DNA from: Burkholderiales bacterium
Lineage (GTDB): Bacteria > Pseudomonadota > Gammaproteobacteria > Burkholderiales > Nitrosomonadaceae
NCBI GenBank assembly: GCA_024235795.1
Contig: JACKLR010000001.1
Span: forward strand, 1-64,000
DNA: 64,000 bases
Reading direction: 5' to 3'
In this document: one piece after another, positions 17,657 to 27,390 of the stretch
Position numbering within the stretch: the stretch's first letter is position 1
How the letters are laid out: each line of letters opens with the position of its first letter
The notes under the pieces: model-generated
What the model was told of the DNA's origin: nothing
The model's input: the letters and a program-made list of their open reading frames with translations, nothing else
Database searches by the model: none
Translations under genes and position numbers: made by a program

Positions 17657-18382
17657 CAAATCTTCTAAAAGATTATCAAGTTCTGGATGCTGTGTTTCAA
17701 AGAAAAAATTATAGAGTGGATGATCCATTGCATTCCAAATTTTTTCAACATCACCAACACGCAATTTAAGTACCCTGTGAGGTATGTTTCCTATATGTGG
17801 GAAAGGAATAGACTCCTTGTCTGGAAATATATCTTCAAACGCTAATCCATAATACAATTTTTGGAGTGGTCTACGAGCGCATATGATCATCCATTCAATT
17901 TTTAGCATTGAACAAATCAAATAAAAGGCTTTAAATAGTGTATCACGTGGCAAGCGTCCTTCAGCGCCGTTAATTACACTGAAGCGTACCGCTTCGGCCA
18001 ACGTGGATGAGCGCAAAGAATCTGGCAGTGCTATGGTATGTTCGAGTGGAAGGAGTTTATGTCCGTTGGTGTGTATGCGTATTGTAGCTAATGGCATATT
18101 GTCTGATTTTGAGGTTATCAGCAATACGATGTTTTCCTGATTGTCGTCCTCTTTTTCAGGTGAAGCCAAGTATCTCCCGAATTCAGGCAGGTGTCTGCCA
18201 TAGGATTTCTGTCTGAGTTGTGTAACAAGACTCAAATCTTCAATATTTAGAACACGTACGATATGAAAAGGAAAACCTTCTTCAGAGCTTAACAATTCTT
18301 CTCCATCAACGCGTTGAAATTGGGCTATATCAGAATCAGCAGTATTGTCATTGCAAATTATAGATTTTTTTTCTAGATACAT
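17645..18382 (-). CDS. FeeM-like N-acyl amino acid synthase (GNAT fold)
   Basis: A 245-residue protein resembling the FeeM/AHL-synthase-like branch of the GNAT fold. The region RQKSYGRHLPEFGRYLASPEKEDDNQENIVLLI...PLATIRIHTN corresponds to the N-terminal binding and beta-strand part. LRSSTLAEAVRFSVINGAEGR resembles the conserved E-x-x-R-x-x-V core. Such enzymes join a fatty acyl group from acyl-ACP to an amino acid. It lies divergent to the RND pair at 18539, with 156 bases between the start codons. The family call is by pattern memory and could be a related GNAT branch. Confidence 0.55.
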   Translation of the reverse strand: MYLEKKSIICNDNTADSDIAQFQRVDGEELLSSEEGFPFHIVRVLNIEDLSLVTQLRQKSYGRHLPEFGRYLASPEKEDDNQENIVLLITSKSDNMPLATIRIHTNGHKLLPLEHTIALPDSLRSSTLAEAVRFSVINGAEGRLPRDTLFKAFYLICSMLKIEWMIICARRPLQKLYYGLAFEDIFPDKESIPFPHIGNIPHRVLKLRVGDVEKIWNAMDHPLYNFFFETQHPELDNLLEDLRLS

Positions 18383-18509
18383 ACTCGTCCCATCTTACCA
18401 CCTCTTCTTTTTTTGCTATAGAATCCAAATGCTTTTAGTTAAAGACAAAATACGCGCACCACTTTTTTGAACTGAAAAGTATGCCAGCAAATACTGTAAC
18501 TGCCAATTT

Positions 18510-18538
18510 TAAATTAATCGGGTGTAAATTAATCGGGT
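18510..18538 (+). repeat. Tandem direct repeat abutting the RND adaptor start codon
   Basis: The 14-base word TAAATTAATCGGGT occurs twice with a 15-base period (18510-18523 and 18525-18538), ending directly at the ATG at 18539. No Shine-Dalgarno site other than GGGT is present. The repeat may be an operator or simply a small duplication of the translation-start region. Confidence 0.7.
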
Positions 18539-19606
18539 ATGAAGAAATTATTCATTTTGTTTGCTCTATTGTTTGTTGCTTGCGAACAAATTGAGCAACC
18601 CATACATTCAATTCGACCCGCTTTGGTTATGACTGTGGATGAAAATTCAACATTGCCGCCAACTGTTTTAGTAGGCGAAGTGCGTTCACGTTATGTCAGT
18701 AACCAGGGATTTCAGATTGGCGGCAAGATTATTGAGCGTCACGTTGAAATTGGCTCTGTTGTGAAGAAAGGACAATTATTAGCCAGGTTGGACAACATGG
18801 ATACCAATCTGTCCCATCAGGCTGCAAAAGCCAAAATAAGTGCTGCTGAAGCTGATCTGGCGCTAGTGCGTGCCAACCTGGATCGTCAGGAACAACTGTT
18901 TAAAAACAATTTTATTTCCGCACAGGCACTGGAAATTCATCAAGCACAATTTAACGTCGCTTTAGCGCAGCTTAAACAAGCACGTGCACAAGCTGCAGTT
19001 ATTGGCAATCAATCCCGCTATACGCACTTACTGGCCGAACGCGATGGCGTTATCACAGAAATAGACGCTGAACCAGGACAGGTTGTAGAAGCGGGTGAAG
19101 TGATTGCTCAGATTGCTGTACCGGATTTCAAAGAAGTGGTTATTGCTGTGCCTGAGTCAAAAATGGGCGGTGTGTTTGTTGATGCGCCTGCCAAGATACG
19201 TTTATGGATTGATCCGGGCAAGGTTTATGATGGCTATGTGCGGGAAATTGCACCCGCTGCGGACAGTGTTACTCGTACATTTCAAGTACGAGTGGCGTTA
19301 ACTCATCCGGATAATCAAATACATTTGGGCATGACAGCGGAAGTACGATTGGAAAACCAAGGTGATAATATTTTTTTTCTTCCCACGAATTCGGTAACCC
19401 AACGAGAGGGAAAAAATATTGTATGGATAGTTGATTCACAAACGAATCAGGTTCAACCCAAGGAAGTTCGCACCGGAATGTTCCATGAAGATGGTGTATT
19501 TATAGTGGAAGGTTTACAAAAAGGCGAAACTATTGTCATTGCCGGAATCCATACGCTAATGCCCGGTCAGGTAATACGTCCTGTATCAGTTCAAACTCTC
19601 CTATGA
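18539..19606 (+). CDS. RND efflux periplasmic adaptor lipoprotein
   Basis: A 355-residue membrane-fusion protein. The signal peptide ends in the lipobox LFVAC. A lipoyl/barrel-sandwich half (GGKIIERHVEIGSVVKKGQLLARLDNMD) is followed by a coiled-coil hairpin near residues 95-150. The second lipoyl half (ERDGVITEIDAEPGQVVEAGEVIAQIA), beta-barrel and membrane-proximal domains complete it. It links the RND pump to an outer-membrane channel, which is not coded here. The stop overlaps the pump gene start (ATGA at 19603-19606). Confidence 0.93.
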   Translation: MKKLFILFALLFVACEQIEQPIHSIRPALVMTVDENSTLPPTVLVGEVRSRYVSNQGFQIGGKIIERHVEIGSVVKKGQLLARLDNMDTNLSHQAAKAKISAAEADLALVRANLDRQEQLFKNNFISAQALEIHQAQFNVALAQLKQARAQAAVIGNQSRYTHLLAERDGVITEIDAEPGQVVEAGEVIAQIAVPDFKEVVIAVPESKMGGVFVDAPAKIRLWIDPGKVYDGYVREIAPAADSVTRTFQVRVALTHPDNQIHLGMTAEVRLENQGDNIFFLPTNSVTQREGKNIVWIVDSQTNQVQPKEVRTGMFHEDGVFIVEGLQKGETIVIAGIHTLMPGQVIRPVSVQTLL

Positions 19607-22600
19607 GGAAATTCAATCTATCTGTTTGGGCACTTCAGCATCCCGCATTGGTTCTATATGCCATGCTGGCATTGACGCTGATTGGCATATTGTCCTTTGG
19701 AAAGCTAGGGCAATCAGAAGACCCGCCTTTTACTTTCAAGAGTATGTTGATTCACACTGAGTGGCCCGGTGCAAGTGCGCGTGAAGTAGAACAACAAGTT
19801 ACGGATAAACTGGAAAAGAAATTGCAGGGAGTTCCATGGCTGGATCATTTGCGCAGTTATTCCCGGCCTGGCGAATCAATTATTTACATAGTTGTTAAGG
19901 ATTCCATACCGCCATCAGAAATAAACAACGTCTGGTATCAGGCACGGAAAAAGACAAGTGATATACAACATCTTTTACCTGAGGGTGTTAAAGGGCCTTA
20001 TTTTAACGATGAATTTGGTGATGTTTACGGAAATCTATATGCATTAACTGGCGAAAGTTATGATTATGCCGAACTGAAACGTCAGGCTGAAATCATACGG
20101 GCGGAAATTTTACGCGTACCCGATGTAGCAAAAGTTGATTTCTTCGGTGAACAAAAGCAAAGAATTTATATTGACCTATCAAACGCAAAGTTAGCGACGC
20201 TAGGTATCGATACAACCAGCTTTCTGATCAAACTTAAGGAACAGAATCTGGTTACAAGCAGTGGTAACTTTGATTCCACACAGGAACGAATCCGGATTGC
20301 GGTATCCGGTCGTTATGATCAACTGGAACATATACGCGACATACGTCTTCGTGCCAATGAACGTGAATTTCGCATCAGAGATGTAGCAAATGTTAGCAGG
20401 GGCTTTGAAGACCCGCCTGATAGCCGTGTAAGGTTTATGGGGCAAGACGCTTTACTGATAGGCGTAACCATGCAAAAAAATGGCGATATTACACAACTGG
20501 GCCATAACCTTGATCAAACAGTCAGTAATATTCAGCAACAATTGCCTGTCGGATTGGAATTAACCACAGTATCTGCACAACATAAGGCTGTCGAACATTC
20601 TATCAACGAATTTGTAGGCCATTTTTTAGACGCTGTCATTATTGTATTGTTAGTCAGTCTGGTTTCACTCGGATTACGTACCGGAATTATCGTGGCAATC
20701 ATAATACCGGTAGTGCTGTCCATTACATTCTGGTTTATGTACCTATTTGGAATCGGTCTACAAAAAATTTCATTGGGTGCTTTGATTCTTGCACTAGGGT
20801 TGTTAGTCGATGATGCCATTATTGCAGTGGAGATGATGGCGTCAAAAATTCAGCAGGGATGGGAACGTGCGCGTGCTGCTGCATATGTTTATACATCAAC
20901 GGCAATGCCCATGCTTAGCGGCACACTTATTACAGCTGCTGGATTTCTGCCGATTGCTACCGCAGCCTCTACAACTGGAGAATATACCCTCTCGATATTC
21001 CAGGTAGTTGTAATTGCTTTATTGGTGTCATGGATCGCTGCGGTAATATTTGTGCCTTACCTTGGCTATCGATTAATGCCTGATTCTGAAACTAACAACA
21101 ATAATAATCAACAAACCCGCAAAAACTGGTTTAGCAATCTTACTTCAAAACTGATTGCCAGATCGCCGAGACAAACCGGCAATAATCTATATCAAACTCC
21201 TTTTTATCACTATTTCCGCAAGGTCGTCAGCTTATGTATTTCTCGCCGATGGATTGTAATTATATTGATGATCATACTATTTCTTTGTTCATTGATCAGT
21301 TTTAGATTCATTGAGCAGCAATTTTTTCCTGATTCTACGAGGCCAGAATTGATTGTTGATTTGCGCATGGCCGAAGGCGCATCTTTTGCAGCTATTGAAG
21401 GAGAAGTAAAAAAGCTTGAAGTCTGGCTAGACAAAGAAGAAGAAATTGAAAATTATGTGGCGTATATTGGTGATGGTAGCCCGCGTTTTTATTTGCCTAT
21501 TATTCAGCAACTGCGTCAACGTAACATTGCCCAAATTGTCATTTTAGCGAAAGATATTAATCACCGTGAACTGCTGCGCAGCAAATTGATTACATTATTT
21601 GAAGAAGATTTTTATACTTTGCGTGCCAGTGTTTCACGTCTTGAGAATGGGCCGCCCGTTGGGTTTCCGGTTCAGTTTCGTGTTTCGGGGCCAGAGTTTC
21701 AGCAACTACGCAGTATTGCCTATCAAGTGGCACAGGTGATGCAAAATAATATTCACCTCTCGAACGTTCAATTGGATTGGGATGAAATGGTAAAAGTAGT
21801 CCGTATTGATGTTGATCAGTCCAAAGCCCGGCTATTGGGAGTCAGTTCATATGATCTGGCCAATCTTGTTGAAGGTGCCTTTCAGGGATTGTATGTTACC
21901 GAATTTAGGGAAGGCATTGAACTAATAGACGTTCTGGTACGTGGCATAGAAAGTGAGCGCAAACATTTATCTGCCATCGAAAACCTGATGGTGCCAACTA
22001 TTTCAGGGCAAAGTGTTTCATTATCCCAGATTGCCAGAATTCATTATGATTTTGAAGAAGGTGTGATCGGACGACGAAATCGCATCCCTACAATTATTGT
22101 GCGTGCCAATGTATATGGCAAAATTCAAGCACCAACAGTGTCAGGACAAATTGAGCAACAACTCACTGAAATCAAGCAAAATATTCCAGTGGGGTTTCGA
22201 ATCGAAACCGGCGGTTCAGTAGAAGAATCTGTCAAGGGAAGAAGCTCAGTTGTTTCCGGTATGCCCTTGCTTTTATTTAGCGTACTGACGATTCTTATGA
22301 TTCAACTGCAAAGCTTTTCAAAGACAATTCTCGTATTGTTGACCGCGCCTTTGGGTTTGATAGGCGTCACTCTGTTTTTACTGTTATTCGATAAGCCTTT
22401 TGGTTTTGTCGCCATGCTGGGAACGATTGCATTATCAGGCATGATAATGCGCAATGCATTGATACTAATAGACCAAATCAATCAGAATATAAAAAGAGGT
22501 TTGAGCGATTTCGACGCCATTGTTGAATCAGCCGTTCAGCGGTTTAGGCCTATCTTACTTACAGCGGGCGCCACAGTATTGGCAATGATTCCACTGACAC

Positions 22601-22731
22601 AAAGCGTATTTTTTGGCCCCATGGCAGTTGCGATGATGGGTGGCTTAACAATTGCAACTTTACTCACGCTTCTAGTTTTTCCGGCAATGTATGCCATATG
22701 GTTTAGAGTCGGGAAAATCATTAGGTATTGA
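19603..22731 (+). CDS. RND-family efflux transporter (HAE-1/AcrB-like)
   Basis: A 1042-residue inner-membrane proton-driven exporter with the two-fold RND layout. A first membrane helix is followed by a large periplasmic loop, six helices, a second loop and the final helices. TM4 carries the proton-relay aspartates in ALGLLVDDAIIAVEMM. Substrate is not predictable from sequence. It is translationally coupled to the adaptor gene. The divergent FeeM-like gene raises the possibility that the pump exports an acyl-amino-acid product. Confidence 0.93.
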   Translation: MRKFNLSVWALQHPALVLYAMLALTLIGILSFGKLGQSEDPPFTFKSMLIHTEWPGASAREVEQQVTDKLEKKLQGVPWLDHLRSYSRPGESIIYIVVKDSIPPSEINNVWYQARKKTSDIQHLLPEGVKGPYFNDEFGDVYGNLYALTGESYDYAELKRQAEIIRAEILRVPDVAKVDFFGEQKQRIYIDLSNAKLATLGIDTTSFLIKLKEQNLVTSSGNFDSTQERIRIAVSGRYDQLEHIRDIRLRANEREFRIRDVANVSRGFEDPPDSRVRFMGQDALLIGVTMQKNGDITQLGHNLDQTVSNIQQQLPVGLELTTVSAQHKAVEHSINEFVGHFLDAVIIVLLVSLVSLGLRTGIIVAIIIPVVLSITFWFMYLFGIGLQKISLGALILALGLLVDDAIIAVEMMASKIQQGWERARAAAYVYTSTAMPMLSGTLITAAGFLPIATAASTTGEYTLSIFQVVVIALLVSWIAAVIFVPYLGYRLMPDSETNNNNNQQTRKNWFSNLTSKLIARSPRQTGNNLYQTPFYHYFRKVVSLCISRRWIVIILMIILFLCSLISFRFIEQQFFPDSTRPELIVDLRMAEGASFAAIEGEVKKLEVWLDKEEEIENYVAYIGDGSPRFYLPIIQQLRQRNIAQIVILAKDINHRELLRSKLITLFEEDFYTLRASVSRLENGPPVGFPVQFRVSGPEFQQLRSIAYQVAQVMQNNIHLSNVQLDWDEMVKVVRIDVDQSKARLLGVSSYDLANLVEGAFQGLYVTEFREGIELIDVLVRGIESERKHLSAIENLMVPTISGQSVSLSQIARIHYDFEEGVIGRRNRIPTIIVRANVYGKIQAPTVSGQIEQQLTEIKQNIPVGFRIETGGSVEESVKGRSSVVSGMPLLLFSVLTILMIQLQSFSKTILVLLTAPLGLIGVTLFLLLFDKPFGFVAMLGTIALSGMIMRNALILIDQINQNIKRGLSDFDAIVESAVQRFRPILLTAGATVLAMIPLTQSVFFGPMAVAMMGGLTIATLLTLLVFPAMYAIWFRVGKIIRY

Positions 22732-22742
22732 ATGTGATTATG

Positions 22743-23153
22743 CTAGCTTCTAAGACGGATTAATCTCGGCCACCGATCATGAATCCAGGCATATTCAGGT
22801 GGGGTTTCAACCGTCACCACATAAACCCGTTGCTCGTTTTTCCGTTCGGCGAGTAATCCTTGAATCACCATGTTATGGCCCAATGGTATCCAATGCGATT
22901 TATCTTCATGATCTTTTTCCATGAACTGATCAGCGGCAATCAATACTGGTCTTGGGTGCCAGGGTTTCCATTTTCTGGCATAGATTGAATCCAGTCGCGC
23001 CCAGCCACCATTGGGGAAGTCTCTGTTCGCTTCTTTCTTACGGTTACCCCAAGTTATCCAGGTAACATTACCGGTGCGCAACCGCACCGGTAATCGCGCT
23101 TCCGGATTTGGGAAGTAAATCTTGTCACCATGGTATTCAATGCCACCGCACAT
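22743..23153 (-). CDS. SRAP-family (YedK/HMCES-like) abasic-site DNA-crosslink protein, short form
   Basis: A 136-residue protein starting MCGG at 23153. The site AGGA lies 8 bases upstream, and the family needs Cys at position 2, so this start is preferred to one at 23189. The late HDRWP motif supplies the active-site His, and FMEKD probably gives the acidic residue. The PWGNRKKE-like WITWGNRKKE and GGWARLDSI blocks match the shorter SRAP proteins of mobile elements. The family covalently shields abasic sites in single-stranded DNA, which would suit DNA arriving by conjugation. Confidence 0.8.
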   Translation of the reverse strand: MCGGIEYHGDKIYFPNPEARLPVRLRTGNVTWITWGNRKKEANRDFPNGGWARLDSIYARKWKPWHPRPVLIAADQFMEKDHEDKSHWIPLGHNMVIQGLLAERKNEQRVYVVTVETPPEYAWIHDRWPRLIRLRS

Positions 23154-23178
23154 TGGCTTTATCCTGCTGTATCCTTTT

Positions 23179-24360
23179 TTACCGGCCACGTATCCGGCGG
23201 TTTTTTTGTATTGCCGTGTTTGCCTTTGCCATTTTGCTTTTTAGATCATGCAGATTATCATCTTCCGTAATCAACGCCCTGTCTTTTCTGTACAGTGTGC
23301 TGATTTCATCACTGGTGCCGGTTGCTATAAAGGCTCTTTCCCTGAGAGAACGGTAATCGCTATTTTCATGGTTGGTGCCGATACCAATTACATCACGTAA
23401 AATTCCCATTTCGCAGGCTTTCAAAAATACCGGGTGATTGAAGTGTTTGTCAGGCGTAATCACAAATACTGAACTGACACCGGAGTTACGTGTAAATCTT
23501 TGCAGTCTTGTCAGTAATATTTTTAGTGATCGTTCCAGAATCGATACCGGTAATTCACTAATCGACTGAACGGTGCCGGTGGCATTGGTGCCAATCAGGT
23601 TGAAGTATTGATCCTTGTGCTTCAACGCCATGCCGATTCTCGCCAGATCATCCGGTGTAGCTATGTTTTCCAGCAGGTAATCATGTTGTTTGTGGGCGTC
23701 GTCTTGATAACCACCGGCCTGGATGCCCATCCAGTTGATGAAATTAACCTCAAGTTTCCGGTTGATGACGCTGTACTGATTGGTGTTGATAATGACATGA
23801 CCTTTAAACCCTGGTACCAGGGAAGCCAGTTGTGCGGTAAATCGTTCATCATGCCGGGATGCGGTAGCATTCCCAGAGGGGTGATTATGCAGAAGCCAGT
23901 AGCCATCGGCCTGTACTTTGAACCGTGTATTGTTCACCCAATTGCCCAGATGATGTTCAGTGCCATTAATCTTGTCTAGATAAACCGATGACGGTAATCG
24001 TGAGCTGATGGCGGTATGGTGAATGATGCGGTTTCTGCGTGTATAAAAATAAAAAATGCGCAGTGTTTCAAAGCGCGGATCGCGAAGAATCTGTGCCATT
24101 ACAGCCAACTCATGGGCGGATTTGATTTGCCGGTTCAGGAGCGTGGTTCCACCTTGTTCTTTAAAGTCTTTCGGGAAATTACAACCCAGTATCGCGCCAC
24201 CTGCCCATCGAGCCTGAGATTCGAGCAGTTCGATGTGAGCGTTTCTACCGGTTTCTTTTTGTGCTTCGCTGGTATCGGGACGAGTTTCAATGTTGTCATA
24301 GAGATCACCTGTATTGGGTCTGGATGTTTTTACAGGAATAACTTGTTGATTAGCACGCAT
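23179..24360 (-). CDS. RadC-like JAB/MPN-domain protein of mobile-element type
   Basis: A 393-residue protein whose middle part carries the JAMM zinc signature: LLHNHPSGNATASRHDERFT, that is H-x-H followed by S and D ligands. The N-terminal part (TLLNRQIKSAHELAVMAQILRDPRFETLRIFYFYTRR) matches the region preceding the JAB fold in RadC-like proteins. The C-terminal 150 residues are not assigned and end in a basic tail (KNRRIRGR). It lies 20 bases after the primase gene and 25 before the SRAP gene on the same strand. Function in conjugative elements is unknown. Confidence 0.78.
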   Translation of the reverse strand: MRANQQVIPVKTSRPNTGDLYDNIETRPDTSEAQKETGRNAHIELLESQARWAGGAILGCNFPKDFKEQGGTTLLNRQIKSAHELAVMAQILRDPRFETLRIFYFYTRRNRIIHHTAISSRLPSSVYLDKINGTEHHLGNWVNNTRFKVQADGYWLLHNHPSGNATASRHDERFTAQLASLVPGFKGHVIINTNQYSVINRKLEVNFINWMGIQAGGYQDDAHKQHDYLLENIATPDDLARIGMALKHKDQYFNLIGTNATGTVQSISELPVSILERSLKILLTRLQRFTRNSGVSSVFVITPDKHFNHPVFLKACEMGILRDVIGIGTNHENSDYRSLRERAFIATGTSDEISTLYRKDRALITEDDNLHDLKSKMAKANTAIQKNRRIRGR

Positions 24361-24380
24361 GATTAATCCTCCTGTCAGTA

Positions 24381-27300
24381 TTAAACCAATGCCCTTTTTT
24401 GTGTTTTTGCTTTTGTTTCGATTTGTTGTTGGCTTTGGGTTTTACCCTGCTGAAGCTGGGATTGGTGTTTTTGAATTGTGTTTTGCTGAATCGCTTTCTC
24501 GATTGCAGCACCCACCTGCCGCTTGACAGCTTGCATACCCAATGCGCTTTTATTGGCCAGATCGTTAAAATCACTAAGCTTCTGCGATGACTGCTCATTA
24601 AGGGCGAAGACCGGAAACACAGCAATACCGTTGACTTGTTGTGCTGCTTCCAACGCTTTTTCCCGCCCGGTGTTTTTACCGTTGAGTGCCACCAGGTGCT
24701 GATCATCATCACCGGCAATAACGATGGGTTTGTTGGGATACTTGTCATGCAACAGTTTTGCAACCGGTATGAGATTGCCTGAATCGAATGCCGCCACAAC
24801 CGGACAGTTCATGGCCTGCGATACGGTATCGGCAGTGGAATAACCTTCAGCTATGATGATGACTTTGGCATTATCCAGTGCTGTTAATGCAGCCAATCCA
24901 GTCAATCCTTCGCCGTTACCACCCGCCATATAAAAGTGACCTTCCTTTTGACTGCCTGCTGCAAACAACTTGGTGCCGTTTGGCTGTATCGTTTGCGCAC
25001 TCCAGACTTCTCCATTCGCATCATAAATCGGCAACAGCAGATCGCCGTCAACAAATACAAGATTGTCGGGATGTTCATCACGTACCGTTTTGACTTCCTG
25101 CCGATCCTGGCAGATTTTGATAATGGAATCTTGTGGGAGACCATCCGTATTGTGTGGCACGACTTTTAATCCGTTTGGCCTTGCGTTTTTATCCTGCAGA
25201 TAAGGATGATCAGTATTGGCAGGCGGCGCAAAGGAAAGCAGCTCTTTGATGGTTTTCGCAACCTTGACATGCTGCACCTGTTGTTCGGCTTTTCGTTCCT
25301 GCTGTTTGATTGCAACCTGTGCGGCAAAAGCTGCCTTTTGCGCTTCGGTTAACGAATAGCCTTTCGCCTTCCAGCGTATCTCGGCTTTTGTGCGGTGATT
25401 ATTAAAATATCCGGCTGGATGACCATCCATATGCACCACATAAAAACCAGATTTTTCACCGGGTCGGTCGCCTTCAACCTTGATGCGGTGTGACAGTCCA
25501 TCCATGACCGGATGATTGCCATCCACAATACAACCGTTATCACGAAGTACAGAAGCAAACTCAGCTTGCGCATCAATGGCAGGGTTTTGCTGTACCGGCA
25601 CATTCTCCGGTAGCCAGCGCTGTAATGCACGGATATCTGCGTTTTCACCCACATACCACGCTTTGGCTATCTTATCCCAACGCGCACCGGCTGCTTTTGC
25701 CTGGTCTTTCTCGCTGTACGGTACTGCTAGGTATCGGCGTGATGGACTTTCACTTTCTTTAACAGTATGTTGGTTTTGATTTTTTTGAATCGACTCGTTC
25801 GTATTTTGGTGAACGGTATTGGTTTTATCGGTTTCCATAGCCTGCCTCCTTTTGTTAAAGTCTGCATCGTTTTGTATGGCCAGAGCTTCAGCGTGTTTGC
25901 GTTGCTCTTTAGCCTGTGTAATGTCATCCAGTGTGCTTCGTGGATCGTTGTTGATCCGCAATTCTTCAATGCGGGAAAGCTTTACAACCTTTTCATATTC
26001 GTTGCGCTCGGCCATGGCATCGATCAGTGCGAGTTTCTCCGCTGTATTGACAGCCTGTTGTTCTCCATCGAAATCTGCTATCCATACCCAGGTTTGATCG
26101 TTACGCTGTGCGTAAAGCCCGAAGAATTCAGGTTCAATGCCTAATTCTTTTGCCGGTACAATATGGTTTTTACCGTCATCATTCTTTTTCGCTTCAATTA
26201 CGTTGCCTTGAATCTGTACACGCCCATTCCAGTCGACAGGAATAGTTAACCCCAGTTTGTCTTGAGAGACTTCCTCAAACTCGAGATTGTCGATGCTTAA
26301 ATTTCTGCAGAATTTGAGTGCATCGGCGACCAGATACAGGGTATTCTGTTGTTGTGTTGGCAGGTGCTCGATGAGTTTTTGCAGTTGCCGGTTGTTGTGC
26401 TGTGCCACCGTTGCCAGATCGGTAGTGAGACTTGCGGTATACGTTGCGATGTCTTGTCTGATCTCATCCATTTTAATAGCCTCCTGTTCAACCAATTCCT
26501 GTTGCCTTGCAAATGCCAGTACATAGTCCTGGATTTTTTCTGCATCGGCTGCAGCGCGAAATATTTCGGTGGGATCTTCTTCCAAAGCTTTGATCCATGA
26601 TGCGACATACGCTGCATGCTGGCCGGGATCGTGACCAATGCCGAGTTCGTGCCCGAGCAACATGCTTGCAATCTCGGCACGCAGTTCTTCGCGTGCGTAG
26701 CCTTCACTGCCGAATGGGTGCGCCAGATCGCGGTTCAAACGTGATTCATGACCCGTCCAGTGGCCAAGTTCATGCAACGCTGTGGCGTAATAGCGATCCG
26801 GTGTTTCAAACTGGTGTTTGTGCGGCAGGTGTATCTTGTCGGTTACTGGCCGGTATAAAGCCCGGTCATATTCGCCGTGTTCAATTGCGGCAAGGGAAGC
26901 TTGCAATATCAGTTCCGCACGCTCAATCGGATTCCAGCTTGGTGGTTCGATAACCAGTTCCGGCAGGTTGTCGATCTGTTCGGCATTGAATACGGACGCA
27001 TAAAACACACGCGGTCGTTCAAGCTTTACGGTTTCTTTGGCAGGCTTGCCTTCACTGTTAAGTATCGTTTTGCCGTTATCGTCTTTTTTGATACGCTCAT
27101 CGGTAAACTTCCAGTACTGAATCCAGGTGCTTTTTTCACCTTTGCGCACTTGGGCACCTAAACCGGCAGCCTGTTTATACGTCAGCCAGCGTGGATCGGC
27201 ATAATCCTGGCTCATCAAATACAAGGCATTGATGCCTCGGTAGCGTTTTTGAGTGGTCGGGTTATGCGGAAACGATAACAGCGGATCGCCCGACTGCCAT

Positions 27301-27389
27301 GGTTTTTGCCATGGCGCTGTACCTTGTTTCAATTGTGCGATGAGACTCTCGGCAACCTGTTCATGGTAAGCTTTTCTGGATTTGTCCAT
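24381..27389 (-). CDS. ArdC-type antirestriction / Toprim primase fusion protein (TraC position)
   Basis: A 1002-residue multidomain protein. The N-terminal ArdC domain (YHEQVAESLIAQLKQGTAPWQKPW...) leads into a zincin-like motif HELGH near residue 205 (ALHELGHWTGHE). A long middle region includes a DUF5710-like segment (YLAVPYSEKDQAKAAGARWD). The C-terminal third has a zinc-free DnaG/Toprim-like domain with IIAEGYSTADTVSQ and IVIAGDDDQH. It probably guards and primes incoming single-stranded DNA. ATG 27389 follows GGAGG; an upstream in-frame start is not supported. The position equals traC of RP4. Confidence 0.88.
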   Translation of the reverse strand: MDKSRKAYHEQVAESLIAQLKQGTAPWQKPWQSGDPLLSFPHNPTTQKRYRGINALYLMSQDYADPRWLTYKQAAGLGAQVRKGEKSTWIQYWKFTDERIKKDDNGKTILNSEGKPAKETVKLERPRVFYASVFNAEQIDNLPELVIEPPSWNPIERAELILQASLAAIEHGEYDRALYRPVTDKIHLPHKHQFETPDRYYATALHELGHWTGHESRLNRDLAHPFGSEGYAREELRAEIASMLLGHELGIGHDPGQHAAYVASWIKALEEDPTEIFRAAADAEKIQDYVLAFARQQELVEQEAIKMDEIRQDIATYTASLTTDLATVAQHNNRQLQKLIEHLPTQQQNTLYLVADALKFCRNLSIDNLEFEEVSQDKLGLTIPVDWNGRVQIQGNVIEAKKNDDGKNHIVPAKELGIEPEFFGLYAQRNDQTWVWIADFDGEQQAVNTAEKLALIDAMAERNEYEKVVKLSRIEELRINNDPRSTLDDITQAKEQRKHAEALAIQNDADFNKRRQAMETDKTNTVHQNTNESIQKNQNQHTVKESESPSRRYLAVPYSEKDQAKAAGARWDKIAKAWYVGENADIRALQRWLPENVPVQQNPAIDAQAEFASVLRDNGCIVDGNHPVMDGLSHRIKVEGDRPGEKSGFYVVHMDGHPAGYFNNHRTKAEIRWKAKGYSLTEAQKAAFAAQVAIKQQERKAEQQVQHVKVAKTIKELLSFAPPANTDHPYLQDKNARPNGLKVVPHNTDGLPQDSIIKICQDRQEVKTVRDEHPDNLVFVDGDLLLPIYDANGEVWSAQTIQPNGTKLFAAGSQKEGHFYMAGGNGEGLTGLAALTALDNAKVIIIAEGYSTADTVSQAMNCPVVAAFDSGNLIPVAKLLHDKYPNKPIVIAGDDDQHLVALNGKNTGREKALEAAQQVNGIAVFPVFALNEQSSQKLSDFNDLANKSALGMQAVKRQVGAAIEKAIQQNTIQKHQSQLQQGKTQSQQQIETKAKTQKRALV

Positions 27390-27390
27390 G

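Noticed and set aside
17473..17769. A 98-codon frame on the + strand
   Set aside because: It runs over the decayed DUF5615 copy and then antisense through the acyl-synthase gene; it is a shadow of both.
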